A DNA stretch of 64,000 nucleotides from Methylocapsa sp. S129 (GTDB lineage Bacteria > Pseudomonadota > Alphaproteobacteria > Rhizobiales > Beijerinckiaceae). The DNA is taken from NCBI RefSeq assembly GCF_009765995.1, contig NZ_LMUI01000011.1:662994-726993 (forward strand). Reading direction: 5' to 3'. The notes beneath the pieces are model-generated. The model searched no databases and was not told where the DNA came from. It saw only the letters and a list, made by a program, of their open reading frames with translations. Shown here piece by piece: positions 20,733-30,258 of the stretch; within the stretch, counting starts at the first letter, position 1; each line of letters opens with the position of its first letter. The translations under genes and the position numbers were made by a program.

Positions 20733-21176
20733 CTATCCGCCGGTGGGCCCGGCGACCGTTGCATGCTCTTCATATTGGGGCAGGTCGTCGGCGATCGTGA
20801 ACCATCGCGCCTTGGAGCCGACGAAGATGTGTTTGGTCGGACGGATGGCCGGATCGTCGACGAGGGTTCCCATCGCAACATGGACGAAGGCGCCGTCGCC
20901 GACCACTGAATAGAGGAGCGAGCCGCACGCCTTGCAATGGGCATCGTGGCCCTTTTCATCGCCAAAGATCATGAGCTTGTCCTCGCCGCTGTCGATGCGC
21001 AGTTTGTCGCGCGCGATCCCGGCGAACGGCTTGAAGGCCGAACCGGTCGCCCGCCGGCAATTCGAGCAATGGCAATTGGCGGCATAGACGAATTCATCCA
21101 CGACGGCGTAATGGACGGCGCCGCACAGGCACTTCCCGGCAAGCGTGCGCGCGCTTGCTTTCTCAGGGTTTGTCAC
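20733..21176 (-). CDS. GFA family zinc protein (glutathione-dependent formaldehyde-activating enzyme-like)
   Basis: A 147-residue protein with the zinc Cys pattern of the GFA fold: CLCGAVHY, CHCSNCRRATGSAF and CKACGSLLY. The family name comes from formaldehyde-glutathione adduct formation, but most members have no proven activity. GTG start at 21176 with a purine-rich GAGGGAGGGG upstream. Convergent with the methyltransferase-like gene, 12 bp apart. Confidence 0.85.
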   Translation of the reverse strand: MTNPEKASARTLAGKCLCGAVHYAVVDEFVYAANCHCSNCRRATGSAFKPFAGIARDKLRIDSGEDKLMIFGDEKGHDAHCKACGSLLYSVVGDGAFVHVAMGTLVDDPAIRPTKHIFVGSKARWFTIADDLPQYEEHATVAGPTGG

Positions 21177-21471
21177 AGGCCCCTCCCTCTCAGCGGATGG
21201 CTGCTAGAGTCGAACGAGCCGACAGTATTTCGACGGGCTCGGCGACAACAGATGGAATCCGGGCTAAGCAGATTGTCAACGGGCTGCTTGCGTCCCAACG
21301 ACATTTCGTCGGATGACTGACCAGGCCAGCGCCACGAACCTGGCTAGGCCGCGCGCGGGAACCCGCCCCGGCGCCGGGGCGTTATACGCGTGCGCCCACC
21401 AAGACCGTAAGACGTTCGACGGCGACGCAGCATGCGCTCGCTTGGTCTTCAAACCCAGGAAACTTTGTAAA

Positions 21472-21753
21472 ATGGCAGCCCGGAAAACTCAGCATTTCAG
21501 TCACCAGCCGGTCGGCGCCGCAACCGTCAACGATGCGCCCGACAGTGTGATTCCTGTGGCTTATGCGCTCGCCAAAGCGAAGTCTGAGCATGACGCGATA
21601 GCGATCATGCGGGACATCCCGAGCGCCATCTATCCCGCGTTGAAAGCGCATTTGACCACACACCCGAATCTGTTCCTGCCAGAGGTTCGCGCCACAGTCG
21701 TGCGGATCATGGGCGCGCCGAAATTGTCGGCAGCCGAAGCGCTGTTTGCTTAG
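21472..21753 (+). CDS. hypothetical protein
   Basis: A 93-residue protein beginning MAARKTQHF. It has a mainly helical middle and end (DSVIPVAYALAKAKSEHDA, then an alternating hydrophobic/charged helix, then APKLSAAEALFA). No signal peptide, membrane segment or known motif. The frame is open back to 21313, but that part is Arg/Pro/Gly-rich and lacks a ribosome site; AGGA lies about 13 bases before 21472. The 295 bp between this start and the GFA gene hold no other gene I can support. Confidence 0.5.
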   Translation: MAARKTQHFSHQPVGAATVNDAPDSVIPVAYALAKAKSEHDAIAIMRDIPSAIYPALKAHLTTHPNLFLPEVRATVVRIMGAPKLSAAEALFA

Positions 21754-21813
21754 CGGCGCTCTGTCGAACGCTGCGCGGTTGACAAGTCAAGCGCGCGAAA
21801 GCGACAAGCCTTT

Positions 21814-23106
21814 GTGGCTATTTCAACGCGCGCCCGTGAACCGCTTCGGCCAGGAGCATCAATAGCGTCCGCCCCGACGAGTGTCGCGCGACTATTGTCG
21901 CTGCTTATGCCCGCGGCGTTCGTTATGTACGCCAACTTTCAGGGCATTCAGCAAATCCTCGTTCCGGTTCAGGTCGAGGCGCTGGATCCCCCCGGGAAAA
22001 TCGCCAACATTGCGTTGCTGACGATGCTTTGCTCCGTCACGGGCGTTCTCGGCTTGACGGCGGGCGGCGCGGCGTCCGACGCGACGCGAGGCCGATGGGG
22101 CCGCCGCGCGCCCTGGTTGGTCTGCATGGCGGCCGCCTCGGCCTTTCTGTCGATCTCGCTGGGCCTGCAACGCAGCCTGATGGGCATTGCCGTATTCTAT
22201 GGCGGCTTGTGGTTCACGCTGAATTTTTTCCAGGGCGCCTTGCTGGCGGTGATCCCTGACCGCGTGCCGGAAAGCCGGCGCAGCCTCGCCTCGTCGATTT
22301 TCGGAATCGCCGCGCCGCTTGGCGCGCTGCTTGGCGTCAATCTCGCCGCGATGGCGCCGGCCGAACGGGGATATTCCTCGCTGGCAGCGATGCTTGCAAT
22401 GGCGACCGCGGCTTTCGTCATCTTCGCGCGGGAAGACGCATGCCTGGCGCCCGCGGCTGTGGGGCAGCCCAGAGACGTCCCTCTTCCCGGACGCCGGCTG
22501 CGGATGAATTTGCGTCTCCTGCAAAGCTTTTCTTCGCGCGACTTCTCTCTTGCCTATGCCTTCCGAATTCTCATGTTCATCGCGCAATTTTCAATCAACA
22601 ATTATCTGCTCTACATCCTGCAGGACCACATCGGCGTCGAGCATCTCCCCGGCCACAACGCCCAGGTCGCGGCGGGCGTGCTGAATTCGCTGCGGACGAC
22701 AACGACGGTCGGCGCCATCTTCATCGGCTTGTGGCTCGCCAACCGGACGGAGCGGCGAAAGCTTTTCGCGCAAGTCTATGCGGTCGGTATGGCCGCGGCC
22801 ATGGTCGTTCCTGCGCTCAGCCCGACCTGGCCGGGCATGCTGATCTTCGCCGTCCTCGGCGGCCTTGCGATGGGCGGCTATTCGACCATCGATCTGACCC
22901 TGATGTCGAGCGTGCTTCCAAGCAAGAATTCGGCCGGCCGCGATCTGGCGCTCCTCGTCATGGCCGGCGCCGCGGCGCAATTCGTCGCGCCGATCATCGG
23001 CGGTGCGCTCATCAAATTCCTTGGCTACGATGAATTGTTCGTCGTCGCGGCGCTCATCACGCTTCTTGCCGGCGCGGTGACGTTCTTCATTCGGGGCGTG
23101 CGTTAG
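21814..23106 (+). CDS. MFS transporter (sugar/GPH-like)
   Basis: A polytopic membrane protein of up to 430 residues with about 12 hydrophobic segments. The loop 2-3 motif is GGAASDATRGRWGRRAPW, in which DxTRGRWGRRxPW resembles the D-x-T-x-x-x-G-R-x-R-P of glycoside-pentoside-hexuronide-type carriers. The start is uncertain: GTG at 21814 gives a polar 25-residue head, and a later start near MPAAFVMYAN is possible. It converges on the ribose-type ABC operon, so it may serve the same sugar pathway. Confidence 0.78.
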   Translation: MAISTRAREPLRPGASIASAPTSVARLLSLLMPAAFVMYANFQGIQQILVPVQVEALDPPGKIANIALLTMLCSVTGVLGLTAGGAASDATRGRWGRRAPWLVCMAAASAFLSISLGLQRSLMGIAVFYGGLWFTLNFFQGALLAVIPDRVPESRRSLASSIFGIAAPLGALLGVNLAAMAPAERGYSSLAAMLAMATAAFVIFAREDACLAPAAVGQPRDVPLPGRRLRMNLRLLQSFSSRDFSLAYAFRILMFIAQFSINNYLLYILQDHIGVEHLPGHNAQVAAGVLNSLRTTTTVGAIFIGLWLANRTERRKLFAQVYAVGMAAAMVVPALSPTWPGMLIFAVLGGLAMGGYSTIDLTLMSSVLPSKNSAGRDLALLVMAGAAAQFVAPIIGGALIKFLGYDELFVVAALITLLAGAVTFFIRGVR

Positions 23107-23202
23107 AGCGACGGTGTGGGTCGGTCGCAGACGCGTGCCGGGCCAGTCTCGATGGGTCGGTTATTTTACCGCGACAGCGCGAGGGCGCTCCTTCAGCGGG
23201 GG

Positions 23203-24210
23203 TTACGCGCCGGCGTCCTTTGGCGGCGCGTTGCGCGCAAGCGCGGCATCGTCCCGGCGGCCGCGCAGCCATTGCCGGTAGTTGACGAATTGCTGGTCGG
23301 CGAGCACGCCGATCAGGATGACCGCGCCCATGACCGCGAAGTTGAGCGAACTGGGAATGCCAAGGAGATTAACAAGGTTCTGCAGGATTTGAAGCAGAAT
23401 GGCGCCGAGCACGATGCCGAACACCGAACCCTCGCCGCCGCGTAACGAACAGCCGCCGAGCACAGCGGCGGCAATACCATAAAGTTCGTAGAAATTGCCA
23501 TGCGAGGCCGGAGAGATCGAACGCGTGTACATCACGAAGTAGACAGAGGAAAGGCCGGCCAGACCGCTCGCGATGACATAGGCGGCGGCGATGACAAGGC
23601 CCGTCTGGATGCCGGAATAGCGAGCCGCTTCTTCGTTTTTGCCAACCGCGCAGAGATAGCGACCGAAAACCGAGCCATGCAGCACAATGCCCATGACGAT
23701 CGCGACGAGGATAAACACGACGAAACTATGGGGCACGCCATAGGTGCGGCCCGTCGTAATCCATTCGAGCGAGGGGAAACTCTGGCCGAATTCGAAACCG
23801 GCCGTGCCGTCATCCGTGTACCAACGGGCGATTCCCCGGTACAGCAACAGCCCGCATAACGTGACGATGAAAGGCTGCAGCCGCATCTTGACGATCAGGA
23901 AGGCATGGATGGCGCCAATCGCCATGCCGGCCAGCACCATCAGCGCCACGGCGAGGCCCCAATTCATCTGGTAGCGCGTGAGGAGATCGATGAAGACGAC
24001 GCCCAGCAGCGCGAACAGCGACCCAACCGAAAGATCGATGCCGCCGGTGATGATGACGAAGCCCGCCCCGATCGCGTAAAGGCCGAACAGACCGATGAGG
24101 TTCGCCGTGTTCGACAGATTGATCGGCGAGATGAATCGCGGATTGAGATAAGCGGTGACGACGCCGATCACCAGGATCAGCACGAGAAGGCTGGCGTCTT
24201 TCTTAAGCAT
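23203..24210 (-). CDS. ribose-type ABC transporter permease (RbsC-like)
   Basis: A 335-residue inner-membrane permease of the BPD_transp_2 (sugar) type. It has about 8-10 hydrophobic segments, the motif ITGGIDLSVGSLFAL near residue 60, and VLGGCSLRGGEGSVFG near 255. It forms a homodimeric channel with the double ATPase encoded 11 bp upstream. Third gene of the binding protein-ATPase-permease operon. Confidence 0.92.
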   Translation of the reverse strand: MLKKDASLLVLILVIGVVTAYLNPRFISPINLSNTANLIGLFGLYAIGAGFVIITGGIDLSVGSLFALLGVVFIDLLTRYQMNWGLAVALMVLAGMAIGAIHAFLIVKMRLQPFIVTLCGLLLYRGIARWYTDDGTAGFEFGQSFPSLEWITTGRTYGVPHSFVVFILVAIVMGIVLHGSVFGRYLCAVGKNEEAARYSGIQTGLVIAAAYVIASGLAGLSSVYFVMYTRSISPASHGNFYELYGIAAAVLGGCSLRGGEGSVFGIVLGAILLQILQNLVNLLGIPSSLNFAVMGAVILIGVLADQQFVNYRQWLRGRRDDAALARNAPPKDAGA

Positions 24211-24221
24211 TGCGAACTTTC

Positions 24222-25727
24222 CTAGTGGATGCTGTGGCCGACGGCGAGTTGCATGATTGTCTCCTCGCTGAAGCTGTCGCGCTCCAGTATCCCCGCGATC
24301 GCGCCCTCGTGCATCACAGCCATGCGGTCGCTGACGCCGATCACCTCCTCCAGATCGCTGGAGATCATCAGGATGGCGACGCCTTTGTCGGCGAGAGCCC
24401 GCATCAGCTCGTAGATTTCGGTCTTGGCGCCGACGTCGACGCCGCGCGTCGGCTCATCGAAGATCAGGACCCTGGGCCGCATGGATAGCCATTTGGCGAG
24501 GACGACTTTTTGCTGGTTGCCGCCGGACAGGGCGCCGACCAACGTTGCGACATCGCGCGTTTTGATGCGTAGCGCTTTGCATTGGGCCGTCGCGTTTCGG
24601 TCCTCCCGGCTGCCGCTGATCAAAGCGAAGCTGGCATAGGACATCAGGTCCGGCAGCGAAATGTTGCTGGCGATGCTGTGCTCAAGGATCAGGCCCGATT
24701 GTTTGCGATCCTCTGGAATCAGGTAGATGCCTCGATCAATGGCGTCGCGAGGATTGGCGATGACGATGGGTTGGCCGGCCAGGACGATTCCGCCGCCGGC
24801 GAGCCGATCGATGCCGAAGAGTGCGCGGGCAAGCTCGGTGCGGCCGGCGCCGATGAGACCGGCAAGGCCGAGGATCTCGCCGCGCCGCAGCGACAGGCTG
24901 ACGCTGCGTTCAGGATAGGCGGACGTCTTGAGCGCGACGAGTTCGAGGACGCTCTCGCCTGGCGGCGCTGCGGGCGGCGTATAGAGTTCCTTGAGATCCC
25001 GGCCGATCATCAGCCGAATCATGGCGTCATGGCGGATCGCCACGCGATCCAGCGCGCCGACGAGGCGTCCATCGCGCAGAACGACGACGCGGTCCACGCA
25101 TTGCTCGATCTCATTGAGCCGGTGCGAGATGAAGATGATCGCGACGCCGCTCGCCTTCAGATCGCCAATGATGTCGAGTAGACGGTTCGTCTCTGAAATG
25201 GTGAGGCTCGATGTCGGCTCGTCCATGATGACGACCCGGGCGCCGAGCGAAAGCGCCTTGGCGATCTCCAGTTGCTGGCGTTGCGCGATCGAGAGATCGA
25301 TCACCGGGGTCTCAGGCTTGAAATCGCATCCGAGGCGTTCAAGTAGCGGACGCACCGAAGCGCGCAGCTTGCGTCGGTCGATAAGGTTCAGCGGACCGCC
25401 TATGCGCGGCTCGCGGCCGATGAACACGTTGGCGGCGGCGTCGAGGTTGTCGAAGAGATTGAGTTCCTGATGCACGAAGGCGATGCCCGCCGCGATCGCA
25501 TCCTTGACCGTCAGGGACGGACGATCCTGCCCGTCGAGGCGGATGACGCCCGAACTCGGCGCCACCACGCCGCCAAGAACCTTCATGAGCGTCGATTTTC
25601 CGGCGCCGTTTTCGCCGATGAGGCCAACGACCTCGCCGGCGGAAACCGCAAGACTGACGTCAGCCAAAGCCTGCACGCCGGGATAGGCCTTGCCGATCCC
25701 GATCAGCTCCAGAAATGGCTCCGCCAT
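24222..25727 (-). CDS. ribose-type ABC transporter double ATPase (RbsA-like)
   Basis: A 501-residue ATPase with two fused nucleotide-binding domains. The first has GENGAGKST, signature LSIAQRQQLE and VVIMDEPTSSL. The second has a degenerate Walker A (AGLIGAGRTELARAL) with signature LSGGNQQKVVLAKWL and LIFDEPTRGVDVGAK, as usual for RbsA/XylG/MglA proteins. It energises uptake of a monosaccharide-like substrate. About 75 bp downstream of the binding-protein gene. Confidence 0.93.
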   Translation of the reverse strand: MAEPFLELIGIGKAYPGVQALADVSLAVSAGEVVGLIGENGAGKSTLMKVLGGVVAPSSGVIRLDGQDRPSLTVKDAIAAGIAFVHQELNLFDNLDAAANVFIGREPRIGGPLNLIDRRKLRASVRPLLERLGCDFKPETPVIDLSIAQRQQLEIAKALSLGARVVIMDEPTSSLTISETNRLLDIIGDLKASGVAIIFISHRLNEIEQCVDRVVVLRDGRLVGALDRVAIRHDAMIRLMIGRDLKELYTPPAAPPGESVLELVALKTSAYPERSVSLSLRRGEILGLAGLIGAGRTELARALFGIDRLAGGGIVLAGQPIVIANPRDAIDRGIYLIPEDRKQSGLILEHSIASNISLPDLMSYASFALISGSREDRNATAQCKALRIKTRDVATLVGALSGGNQQKVVLAKWLSMRPRVLIFDEPTRGVDVGAKTEIYELMRALADKGVAILMISSDLEEVIGVSDRMAVMHEGAIAGILERDSFSEETIMQLAVGHSIH

Positions 25728-25801
25728 CGTTCGGTCTCCACGCGGGGAGCCCGCGGTCAGGAACGACGCGGCGCCATGAGCGCCGCGTCAGGCTGGGCCG
25801 T

Positions 25802-26755
25802 TCAGCCCTTGCCTTGCAGCTTCTTCAATTGGGCAGCGTAATCGTCGACGCCAGCCTTGTCGATGACCTTGGTCGGGATGATCATCAGATTGTCCTTCGG
25901 AATAAAGGACTTATCGCCCTCCAGGATCTTCGCCATGTCTTTCATGCCCTGGTAGCCCCATTCGTAGGGCTGTTGCACGACGGTCCCCGCAATGGTGCCT
26001 TCCTTGATGCCGCCGAGCGTGATCGGATCGTCATCGAAGCCGGTGACGGTGATCTTGCCGAGCGCGCCCGATTCCTTCAACGCCTGGTAGATCTGCGGGA
26101 TGTTGTAGGAATAGATGCCGAGCATGCAGTCCACGTTGGGGTTCGCGGTCAGCGTGTCCTCGACATTGCGCTTGGCGCGGGCCTGGTCGATGTCGTCGGC
26201 GCGCACGTCGACAATCTCGATTTTCGTGCCCTTGATGGTGTCCTTGATGCCCTGGATGCGTTCGCGCGCATTGTCGGCGCCGGGGAGGCCCACGTAGGCC
26301 ATGCATTTTCCGCCGTTCGGCAGCGCCTTCTTCAGGATTTCTCCCACCTGGTTGCCGGCAAGGACATTGCTCGATCCGATATAGGCGAGACGCTTGCTTT
26401 TGGGCGCATCGCTGTCGGTGGTGAGAAGAAGCGTATGGGACGCGACACGGTCGAGCGCGTCGGTCTCGGTCTTCGGATCGACGGCGCTGACCATAATGCC
26501 CGCGACGCCGCCCGCGACAAGATCGTCCATGAGCCGCTCCTGGATAGCGGCGGCGGATTGCTCGGGATATTTAAACTGGAGATTGTAGTTCGGGAGTTCT
26601 TCCTGCGCTTTCTTGACGCCAGCCTCCGCCGCTTTCCAGAAGTCCGACGCGCCATTGGCGACGAATACGAGCGTCTTCTTGTCGGCGGCCTGCGCGCAGA
26701 ACACGGTCGATGCAAAAAGCGCAGCCACGGCGCTCGTGAGCATAAGGTTCTTCAT
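25802..26755 (-). CDS. ribose-type periplasmic sugar-binding protein
   Basis: A 317-residue periplasmic binding protein of peripla_BP_4 type. Sec signal peptide with cleavage near VFCAQAADKK (about residue 23), then TLVFVANGASDFWKAAEAG, DDLVAGGVAGIMVSAVDP and TGFDDDPITLGGIKEG (hinge and ligand loops). The exact sugar cannot be read from sequence. First gene of the operon; its promoter faces the lacI-family gene. Confidence 0.92.
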   Translation of the reverse strand: MKNLMLTSAVAALFASTVFCAQAADKKTLVFVANGASDFWKAAEAGVKKAQEELPNYNLQFKYPEQSAAAIQERLMDDLVAGGVAGIMVSAVDPKTETDALDRVASHTLLLTTDSDAPKSKRLAYIGSSNVLAGNQVGEILKKALPNGGKCMAYVGLPGADNARERIQGIKDTIKGTKIEIVDVRADDIDQARAKRNVEDTLTANPNVDCMLGIYSYNIPQIYQALKESGALGKITVTGFDDDPITLGGIKEGTIAGTVVQQPYEWGYQGMKDMAKILEGDKSFIPKDNLMIIPTKVIDKAGVDDYAAQLKKLQGKG

Positions 26756-26849
26756 TATTTCCTCCGCTGGGGTCTTTTATTTTGGGTTGCGGCGGCCGCC
26801 GCGCGCCATTTTGGGGCGCTGCGTTTCGTTCGGCCGCTTGCCATCAAAG

Positions 26850-26874
26850 TCACATCGATGGTGATATTTGTCAA
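26850..26874 (-). promoter_or_regulatory. putative promoter and LacI-family operator of the sugar ABC operon
   Basis: On the minus strand TTGACA (26874-26869) is a perfect -35. Just downstream the dyad TCAC-N7-GTGA (26850-26864) lies in the -35/-10 spacer, a typical repressor position. The -10 is not clear. Located in the 225-bp gap between the binding-protein gene and the lacI-type gene. Inference from position and symmetry. Confidence 0.4.
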
Positions 26875-26980
26875 TAATCGAGACGAGATTAAATGTCTGC
26901 CCTCAGTTCGACATAGGTTTTTCAATGGTTTAAATGTGGTAATATGCGCATAAGAAAATAGGGACGAAACGGCTGACGGC

Positions 26981-28069
26981 ATGAGCAGGGCTTCTGGCGA
27001 CGTGGAGAGGGATGGACGCAACGGCGCGACCAAAGGCGCGCGCGGCCCGACTATGACCGACGTCGCCGCCGCCGCAGGGGTTTCGCAGACAACCGTGTCG
27101 CTCGTGCTCAACGAAGCAGAAGGCGCGCGGCTTCTCGATCAGACGCGCGAGCGGGTGCTGGAGGCGGCGCGGACGCTTGGCTATCGACTGATGAAGCGCG
27201 GCGCGCCGGCGCAGTCGATCGCTGGCGCGACCGCGATCGGCTTTGTCGTCAACGAAATGTCGACCGATCCATGGACCGCCATCGCGATGGACGGCGCCCG
27301 CGAGAAGGCGTGGGAGCATGGGCTGACGATCAGCGCCGCGGTGACGCGCGGCGACGCCGAGATGGAACAGGCCGTTCTCGCCCAGATGGCCGCCCAACCT
27401 CTTCTGGGCCTCATCTACGGCACAATCCACACGCAGCGCGTCACGCCGCCCCCAGCGCTGAGCCGCATTCCAACCATTCTGCTCAATTGCTACGCCGCCG
27501 ATCGCTCCCTGCCTTCGATCGTTCCCAGCGAGGTCGCAGGCGGACATACGGCGGTGCGGCGGCTTCTGCGCGCCGGCCATCGTCGCATCGGATTCATCAT
27601 GGGAGAGGCGCTGATGGACGCCTCGCGCGACCGGCTAAAGGGATATCGCCACGCGCTCGCTGGCGCCGACCTCCCCTTCGACCCAGACCTTGTCAAGCCT
27701 GGCAATTGGGAGCCGTCCGCCGGCTACGAGCAGACGTTCGCGCTGATGCGGCTCGCCGCTCCTCCAACGGCGATCTTCTGCGCGAACGATCTGATGGCGG
27801 TCGGCTCTATCGAGGCGCTGAGGGAGCTGGGGCGGCGCATTCCCGAGGATGTCGCGGTGGTCGGCTACGACGATCGCGAGCTTGCCCAGTTCACGCATCC
27901 GCCGCTCACCACGGTCTTGTTGCCGCATTTCGAAATGGGCGCGCAAGCCGCCGCCTATCTGATCGATCACGCGGGGCGGCCCCCGCTCCGTCCGCCGCAA
28001 ATCAAAATCGAATGCCCGCTCATCGAACGCAAATCGGTGGGGCCATCGCTCAGCGAGTTCGAGATCTGA
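26981..28069 (+). CDS. LacI-family transcriptional regulator
   Basis: A 362-residue regulator. The N-terminal helix-turn-helix is TMTDVAAAAGVSQTTVSLV, followed by the hinge ERVLEAARTLGY. The ligand domain is peripla_BP-like, with TAIFCANDLMAVGSIEALRELG and VVGYDDRELAQFTHPPLTT. It is divergent from the ribose-type importer and should repress it until the sugar or a derivative binds. An 18-residue Arg/Gly-rich head precedes the HTH if ATG 26981 is used. Confidence 0.92.
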   Translation: MSRASGDVERDGRNGATKGARGPTMTDVAAAAGVSQTTVSLVLNEAEGARLLDQTRERVLEAARTLGYRLMKRGAPAQSIAGATAIGFVVNEMSTDPWTAIAMDGAREKAWEHGLTISAAVTRGDAEMEQAVLAQMAAQPLLGLIYGTIHTQRVTPPPALSRIPTILLNCYAADRSLPSIVPSEVAGGHTAVRRLLRAGHRRIGFIMGEALMDASRDRLKGYRHALAGADLPFDPDLVKPGNWEPSAGYEQTFALMRLAAPPTAIFCANDLMAVGSIEALRELGRRIPEDVAVVGYDDRELAQFTHPPLTTVLLPHFEMGAQAAAYLIDHAGRPPLRPPQIKIECPLIERKSVGPSLSEFEI

Positions 28070-28176
28070 GCCGTCGGCGACGGCGCCGCGTGGGGCTCCA
28101 GTAGGCGACGCGCCTCAGAGCTGGTAGGTTAAGGGCGCTATCGGTCGATTGGCGCCATCCAAACAAGGGAGACGAC

Positions 28177-28668
28177 ATGCCTGCGCCATGGCCTCGCCTC
28201 GCTCTCGTCGGCCTGCTCGGCGCCCTCCCCACAGCGGCCCAGGCGCAATTGCTCACGCATCGGGACCTGTCCTATTCCATCGCTAAAACAATTGCGGAAA
28301 CGGCGATCGAGAGTTGCGCCGCGAAAGGCTTTCGCGTTTCCGCGGTCGTCGTCGATCGCGACGGCGATACGATCGTCGCGCTGCGCGGCGACAACGCCAG
28401 CCCGCACACGATGGAGAATGCGCGGCGCAAGGCCTATACCGCGAACAGTTTCCGCACATCGACCGCCGAATATTCCAAACGATTCGCCAATAACGAGCCG
28501 CTCGTCCATCAGCAGGTGACGCTGCCCAACGTGATCGCCATTCCGGGCGGCCTGCCGGTCAAGGTCGGCGATGACGTGATCGGCGGCGTCGGCGTCTCCG
28601 GCTCGCCGGGAGTCGATGAGCCTTGCGTTCAGGCCGGGTTGGATAAGGTGGCGGACCAGCTTAATTGA
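28177..28668 (+). CDS. GlcG/HbpS family protein, exported
   Basis: A 163-residue protein with a Sec signal peptide (cleavage near AAQAQLL, about residue 24) and a GlcG/HbpS (DUF336) domain: YSIAKTIAETAIESCAAKGF, VVVDRDGDTIVALRGD, ARRKAYTANSFRTST and the terminal GGVGVSGSPGVDEPCVQAGL. HbpS binds haem in Streptomyces, and GlcG is linked to glycolate genes in E. coli; the role here is open. GGGAG ribosome site before the ATG. No partner gene nearby points to its function. Confidence 0.85.
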   Translation: MPAPWPRLALVGLLGALPTAAQAQLLTHRDLSYSIAKTIAETAIESCAAKGFRVSAVVVDRDGDTIVALRGDNASPHTMENARRKAYTANSFRTSTAEYSKRFANNEPLVHQQVTLPNVIAIPGGLPVKVGDDVIGGVGVSGSPGVDEPCVQAGLDKVADQLN

Positions 28669-28735
28669 GCGCGTACGATACGACCCCAATCATTGAACGC
28701 TCGGGAGTTGGCCCAGCGACACGCGAAATTAGATT

Positions 28736-29503
28736 TCAAGGGCTGTTCGTGGGCGCGCGCCACACCAACAGGCGCCGCTCCGCGATATCGAGCGCAAGAG
28801 CGCCGACGAACCCCAACGCGCCGAGCAGGATGACGCCGGCGAACAGGTCGGGCGAACGGAAGTAGCGCGCGGCGAGCAGCACCCATTGACCCAGTCCGTC
28901 CAGCCCCGCGATCATTTCGCAGACGACGGCGAGGATGAGCGCCACGGTCAGGCCAAGGCGCAGGCCTGCCAGGATGTCGGGCAGGGCTGAGGGCAAGGCG
29001 ATCTTGGCGATGACCTGCCAGCGCGAAAGATGGAGCGCGCGGGCGACCTCATACAATCTCGGTTCGACGGCGGCGAAGCCATGGACGGTCGACAGCAGCA
29101 TCGGCCAGATCGCGCCGAAGGCGATAACGCCCAGCGCCATCGCCGGGCTGAACCCGAAGATCGCGATGGCGAGCGGAATGACGGCGGAGGCGGGGAGCGG
29201 GCGTAAGAACTCCAACGTCGGCCCGACATAGGCGCGCATGAAGCGCGACGAGCCGATCAAGGCCCCGAGCACAACCCCCGCGATGGAGGCGACGAGCCAG
29301 CCTTCCAGCATATGTTCGATCGTGCCGGCGAGCTTGGTTGCCAGATTGCTCGCGACCATGCCGTGAACGAGCGCCGCCCAGGCGCGATCAGGCCCCGGAA
29401 GGAAAACCGGAGAAACCAATTTGAAATCGGCGACGATCTGCCAAATCGCGACAAAGCCCGCGGTGACGGCGAGGCTCGCGAGGCGCCACAGGAGCGCTTT
29501 CAT
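28736..29503 (-). CDS. ABC transporter permease (SsuC/TauC type)
   Basis: A 255-residue permease with about six membrane segments and the EAA loop typical of nitrate/sulfonate/taurine importers (EVARALHLSRWQVIAKIALP, about residues 150-170). Start MKALLWRL at 29503 overlaps the stop of the permease encoded at 29500-30258 by 4 bp. Last gene of a five-gene minus-strand operon. With the other permease it would form a heterodimeric channel. Confidence 0.88.
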   Translation of the reverse strand: MKALLWRLASLAVTAGFVAIWQIVADFKLVSPVFLPGPDRAWAALVHGMVASNLATKLAGTIEHMLEGWLVASIAGVVLGALIGSSRFMRAYVGPTLEFLRPLPASAVIPLAIAIFGFSPAMALGVIAFGAIWPMLLSTVHGFAAVEPRLYEVARALHLSRWQVIAKIALPSALPDILAGLRLGLTVALILAVVCEMIAGLDGLGQWVLLAARYFRSPDLFAGVILLGALGFVGALALDIAERRLLVWRAPTNSP

Positions 29504-30258
29504 CTGATGTCTCCGACAAGCGCCGCGCGGCCGAACAAGCGCTGCTGGGCGAAGACGAGCAGGATGTTGAGCGCGAAGCCGACGATGCCGATCCATAGGA
29601 GATAGGCGAGCATCAACTCCGGCCGCAAGGCCTGGCCCGCGGTCATCAGGCCGGCGCCCAACCCGAGAGGATTGATCGCGATTTCGATCGTCACCGCGAC
29701 GATCAGCGCGAAACCGGCGGCGAGGCGAAAGGCGACGAAGATGCGCGGCAGCGCGGCGGGAACGATGATTTTGGCGACGCGCGCGGGAAAGCTCAGACGC
29801 AATGCCTGCGCGACCTCGATCAGGCGCGGCTCGACGCCCGCGACGGCGGAGCGGGTCAGCAGCAGCACGGGCCATGTCGAAGCATAGGCGACGATCGCGA
29901 TCTCCAGCCGGTAGCCAAAGCCGAGCGCCACCAGCGCGACGGGCGCCAGCGCGACAGACGGGATCGGACGGATCAGCTCCAGCGTGACTTCCATCAGGCG
30001 ATTGAGCGCGCCGACGCTGCCCAGAAGGATGCCGAGCGCGAGCCCGATGGCGCCGCCGATCGCAAGGCCGCCGAAGGCGCTCGCCAAAGTGTCGCGCGTG
30101 GCGAGGAGCAACGAACCGTCGGCGAGCGCGCCGACGAACGCGACCAAGACTTCGCTTGGCGGCGCGATGCTGTCGCTCGGTCCGCCGGCGCGCGCGCCGA
30201 TTTCCGCCAGGATGATGAGGCAGACCGGCAGAACGAAAGCGCGTCCGTCCAGCCTCAT
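29500..30258 (-). CDS. ABC transporter permease (SsuC/TauC type)
   Basis: A 252-residue permease similar in plan to the neighbouring one at 28736-29503: an N-terminal membrane segment, then EAA-loop-like EVAQALRLSFPARVAKIIVP (about residues 143-162). It overlaps the ATPase gene upstream and the permease downstream by 4 bp each. Two different permeases in one operon imply a heterodimeric importer rather than the usual homodimer of SsuC or TauC. Confidence 0.88.
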   Translation of the reverse strand: MRLDGRAFVLPVCLIILAEIGARAGGPSDSIAPPSEVLVAFVGALADGSLLLATRDTLASAFGGLAIGGAIGLALGILLGSVGALNRLMEVTLELIRPIPSVALAPVALVALGFGYRLEIAIVAYASTWPVLLLTRSAVAGVEPRLIEVAQALRLSFPARVAKIIVPAALPRIFVAFRLAAGFALIVAVTIEIAINPLGLGAGLMTAGQALRPELMLAYLLWIGIVGFALNILLVFAQQRLFGRAALVGDIR

